A stretch of 34,033 nucleotides of DNA from Gammaproteobacteria bacterium. Its GTDB lineage: Bacteria; Pseudomonadota; Gammaproteobacteria; Eutrophobiales; Eutrophobiaceae. Shown piece after piece: positions 32,923 through 34,033 of this stretch. The position numbers were made by a program, and so were the translations under genes. The notes beneath the pieces were generated by a model, which saw nothing but the letters and a program-made list of their open reading frames with translations, made no database searches and was not told the DNA's origin. Position 1 is the stretch's first letter. The number at the start of each line of letters is the position of its first letter. The DNA is taken from assembly GCA_022826885.1 (NCBI GenBank), contig JAJDUB010000081.1:1-34033 (forward strand), given 5' to 3'.

Positions 32923-33672
32923 TTATTCGCCCAGCCCGGCTTGTATATCTGCGATGATGGATTGTACGGTCTGCAGGGGGTCGGGCGACTGCGTGACCGG
33001 GCGGCCGACCACCAGGTAGTCTGCGCCGTCAGCGATCGCCTGGCGGGGTGTCAGGGTGCGTTTGTGATCGTCTTGGCCGGTGTCGGCCGGTCTGATGCCC
33101 GGGGTAACGATCAGGAACTCCTGGTCGCATAACTCCCGGCGCAGGGCGCGCACGGAAGAACCGGACGCGATCAAACCTTCACAGCCGGCATCCAGGGCCT
33201 GCCGGGCCCTGCGTATGACAATGGCGTCCGTGTCCGGCACAGCGCCGTCGGGAGCAAACTCCTTCAGGTCCGCGGCATCCATGCTGGAAAGTACGGTAAG
33301 CATCAACAGGCAAGGTTTGTCGTTGTCTCCCCGCCCTTGTTTCGCTGCCGTCACCGTCGAACTGCCGCCGTGAATGGTCAACAACTCCAGCCTGCCGGCA
33401 AATTCATTGGGCATGTTCGCCAGCGCTGCCTGCACGGTCCGATCAATATCGTTGATTTTCAGGTCCAGGAAGACCTTCCTGCCGGCTTCCAGCAGGGTCC
33501 TGATGAACGGCCAGCCTTCGCCCAGGAACAGTTGCCAGCCTACCTTGTAAAAGTTGACCGTGCCTTCCAGTTTTTCGATCAGGTGGTTTGCCTCTGCGGC
33601 GCTGTCGAAATCCAGCGCGACAATCAACCGATCCGCGGGCGTAGGGGATACGGGCGGAATTTCAGTTGGCAT
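32923..33672 (-). CDS. pyrF: Orotidine 5'-phosphate decarboxylase PyrF
   Basis: PyrF makes UMP from OMP, the last step of de novo pyrimidine synthesis. The 249-residue TIM barrel has LIVALDF, KVGWQLF and the catalytic tetrad motif DLKINDI (Asp-x-Lys-x-x-Asp), TPGIRP and the phosphate-binding VVGRPVT. All catalytic residues are present. It lies 44 bases downstream of the glycosyltransferase gene on the same strand. A small hairpin (CCGG/CCGG near 32892-32904) follows the stop but has no T-run. Confidence 0.96.
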   Translation of the reverse strand: MPTEIPPVSPTPADRLIVALDFDSAAEANHLIEKLEGTVNFYKVGWQLFLGEGWPFIRTLLEAGRKVFLDLKINDIDRTVQAALANMPNEFAGRLELLTIHGGSSTVTAAKQGRGDNDKPCLLMLTVLSSMDAADLKEFAPDGAVPDTDAIVIRRARQALDAGCEGLIASGSSVRALRRELCDQEFLIVTPGIRPADTGQDDHKRTLTPRQAIADGADYLVVGRPVTQSPDPLQTVQSIIADIQAGLGE

Positions 33673-33716
33673 GAATGTCTCTCATTGAGTGTAGCCTAAC
33701 ACACATCACTGGCCGG

Positions 33717-34033
33717 TTACAGGACACCGTCCTGTTCCAGTTGCCGTAGTGCCTGTCCGGCCTTCAGTTCCGCCAGTCTGGTTGTCCGGAATACAGGCTC
33801 GTCCCTGTTCAACGACAGGACGCGTTCGCGTTGCCCCACTGCGTGGTTGCGGCGCCAGTCGCTCGGGCCGAACAGGCCGTAGACGGGAATGGAACCGCAG
33901 GCCAGCAGGTGCATGGGGCCCGAGTCATTGGTCACTGCGAATTGGGCGTGGGCCGTCAGGGCAACCAGTTGCAGGAAAGAGAACGCACCGGTTGCATCCG
34001 CGCCTGTGACGCGGGCCAGGTCGGCGTTTGTAT
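33717..34033 (-). CDS. Glycosyltransferase family 9 protein (LPS heptosyltransferase-like), C-terminal part
   Basis: Only the last about 104 residues are in the window; the frame is open to the window edge. They include the nucleotide-sugar binding region TNDSGPMHLLACGSIPVYGLFGPSDWRRN, characteristic of heptosyltransferases that use ADP-heptose in LPS core synthesis. Which position of the core it acts on (RfaC, RfaF or RfaQ type) cannot be told from the fragment. Confidence 0.85.
   Translation of the reverse strand, partial: TNADLARVTGADATGAFSFLQLVALTAHAQFAVTNDSGPMHLLACGSIPVYGLFGPSDWRRNHAVGQRERVLSLNRDEPVFRTTRLAELKAGQALRQLEQDGVL

Noticed and set aside
1..34033. tRNA genes, CRISPR arrays, transposase genes and phage genes
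   Set aside because: No cloverleaf-like T-arm context, regularly spaced repeat array, or mobile-element protein was found; the only mobile traces are short non-coding repeats and one antitoxin fragment.

Overview
The window is an ordinary stretch of gammaproteobacterial chromosome, moderately GC-rich. Almost every gene belongs to a conserved core cluster of that class: ruvCAB-ybgC-tolQRAB-pal-cpoB, yrbG-kdsD-lptCAB-rpoN-hpf-ptsN, hisIE-tatABC, a DUF2782 gene beside polA, and pyrF beside a family 9 glycosyltransferase. I cannot assign a family or genus from the sequence alone. There is no tRNA, rRNA, CRISPR array or intact transposase gene, and I do not see a new defence or biosynthetic system.

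Layout. 1-3797: the C-terminal part of a TonB-dependent receptor followed by a secreted S9 serine peptidase. 3898-4971: nadA (quinolinate synthase). 5097-13530: one long co-directional run of yebC, ruvC, ruvA, ruvB, ybgC, tolQ, tolR, tolA, tolB, pal and cpoB (translation-linked regulator, Holliday-junction resolution, Tol-Pal envelope machine). 13539-14204 (minus): murU, a peptidoglycan-recycling nucleotidyltransferase. 14356-20794: a CaCA cation antiporter, kdsD, lptC, lptA, lptB, rpoN, hpf, ptsN and an NPr-type HPr gene, continued by ptsP to 22524 and mgtE to 23928. 23933-24277 (minus): a DUF2782 protein, divergent from polA (24392-27133). 27435-31122: hisA, hisF, hisI, hisE, tatA, tatB, tatC, then an amidohydrolase whose N-terminus looks like a Tat lipoprotein signal (31130-32338). 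32429-34033 (minus): a rhodanese, pyrF and the C-terminus of an LPS heptosyltransferase-like glycosyltransferase.

The genes form an envelope-biogenesis theme (Tol-Pal, Kdo synthesis, LPS transport, peptidoglycan recycling, Tat export), a nitrogen-PTS/sigma-54 block, and housekeeping DNA repair and histidine/pyrimidine/NAD synthesis. Several clusters are reduced compared with relatives: kdsC is missing between kdsD and lptC; rapZ, hprK and an EIIA-Man gene are missing between ptsN and the HPr gene; hisB/hisH are missing before hisA; amgK is missing beside murU.

The non-genic signals most worth a second look are: (a) an about 160-bp element with perfect 48-bp inverted arms starting at the polA stop codon; (b) two related GGGGAC...GTCCCC palindromes, one inserted in frame inside cpoB and one just upstream of mgtE; (c) a short relic of an XRE-type antitoxin gene between two convergent genes; (d) a perfect 18-bp palindrome with a T-run directly before the Shine-Dalgarno of the CaCA antiporter; (e) a 21-bp tandem repeat upstream of yebC.
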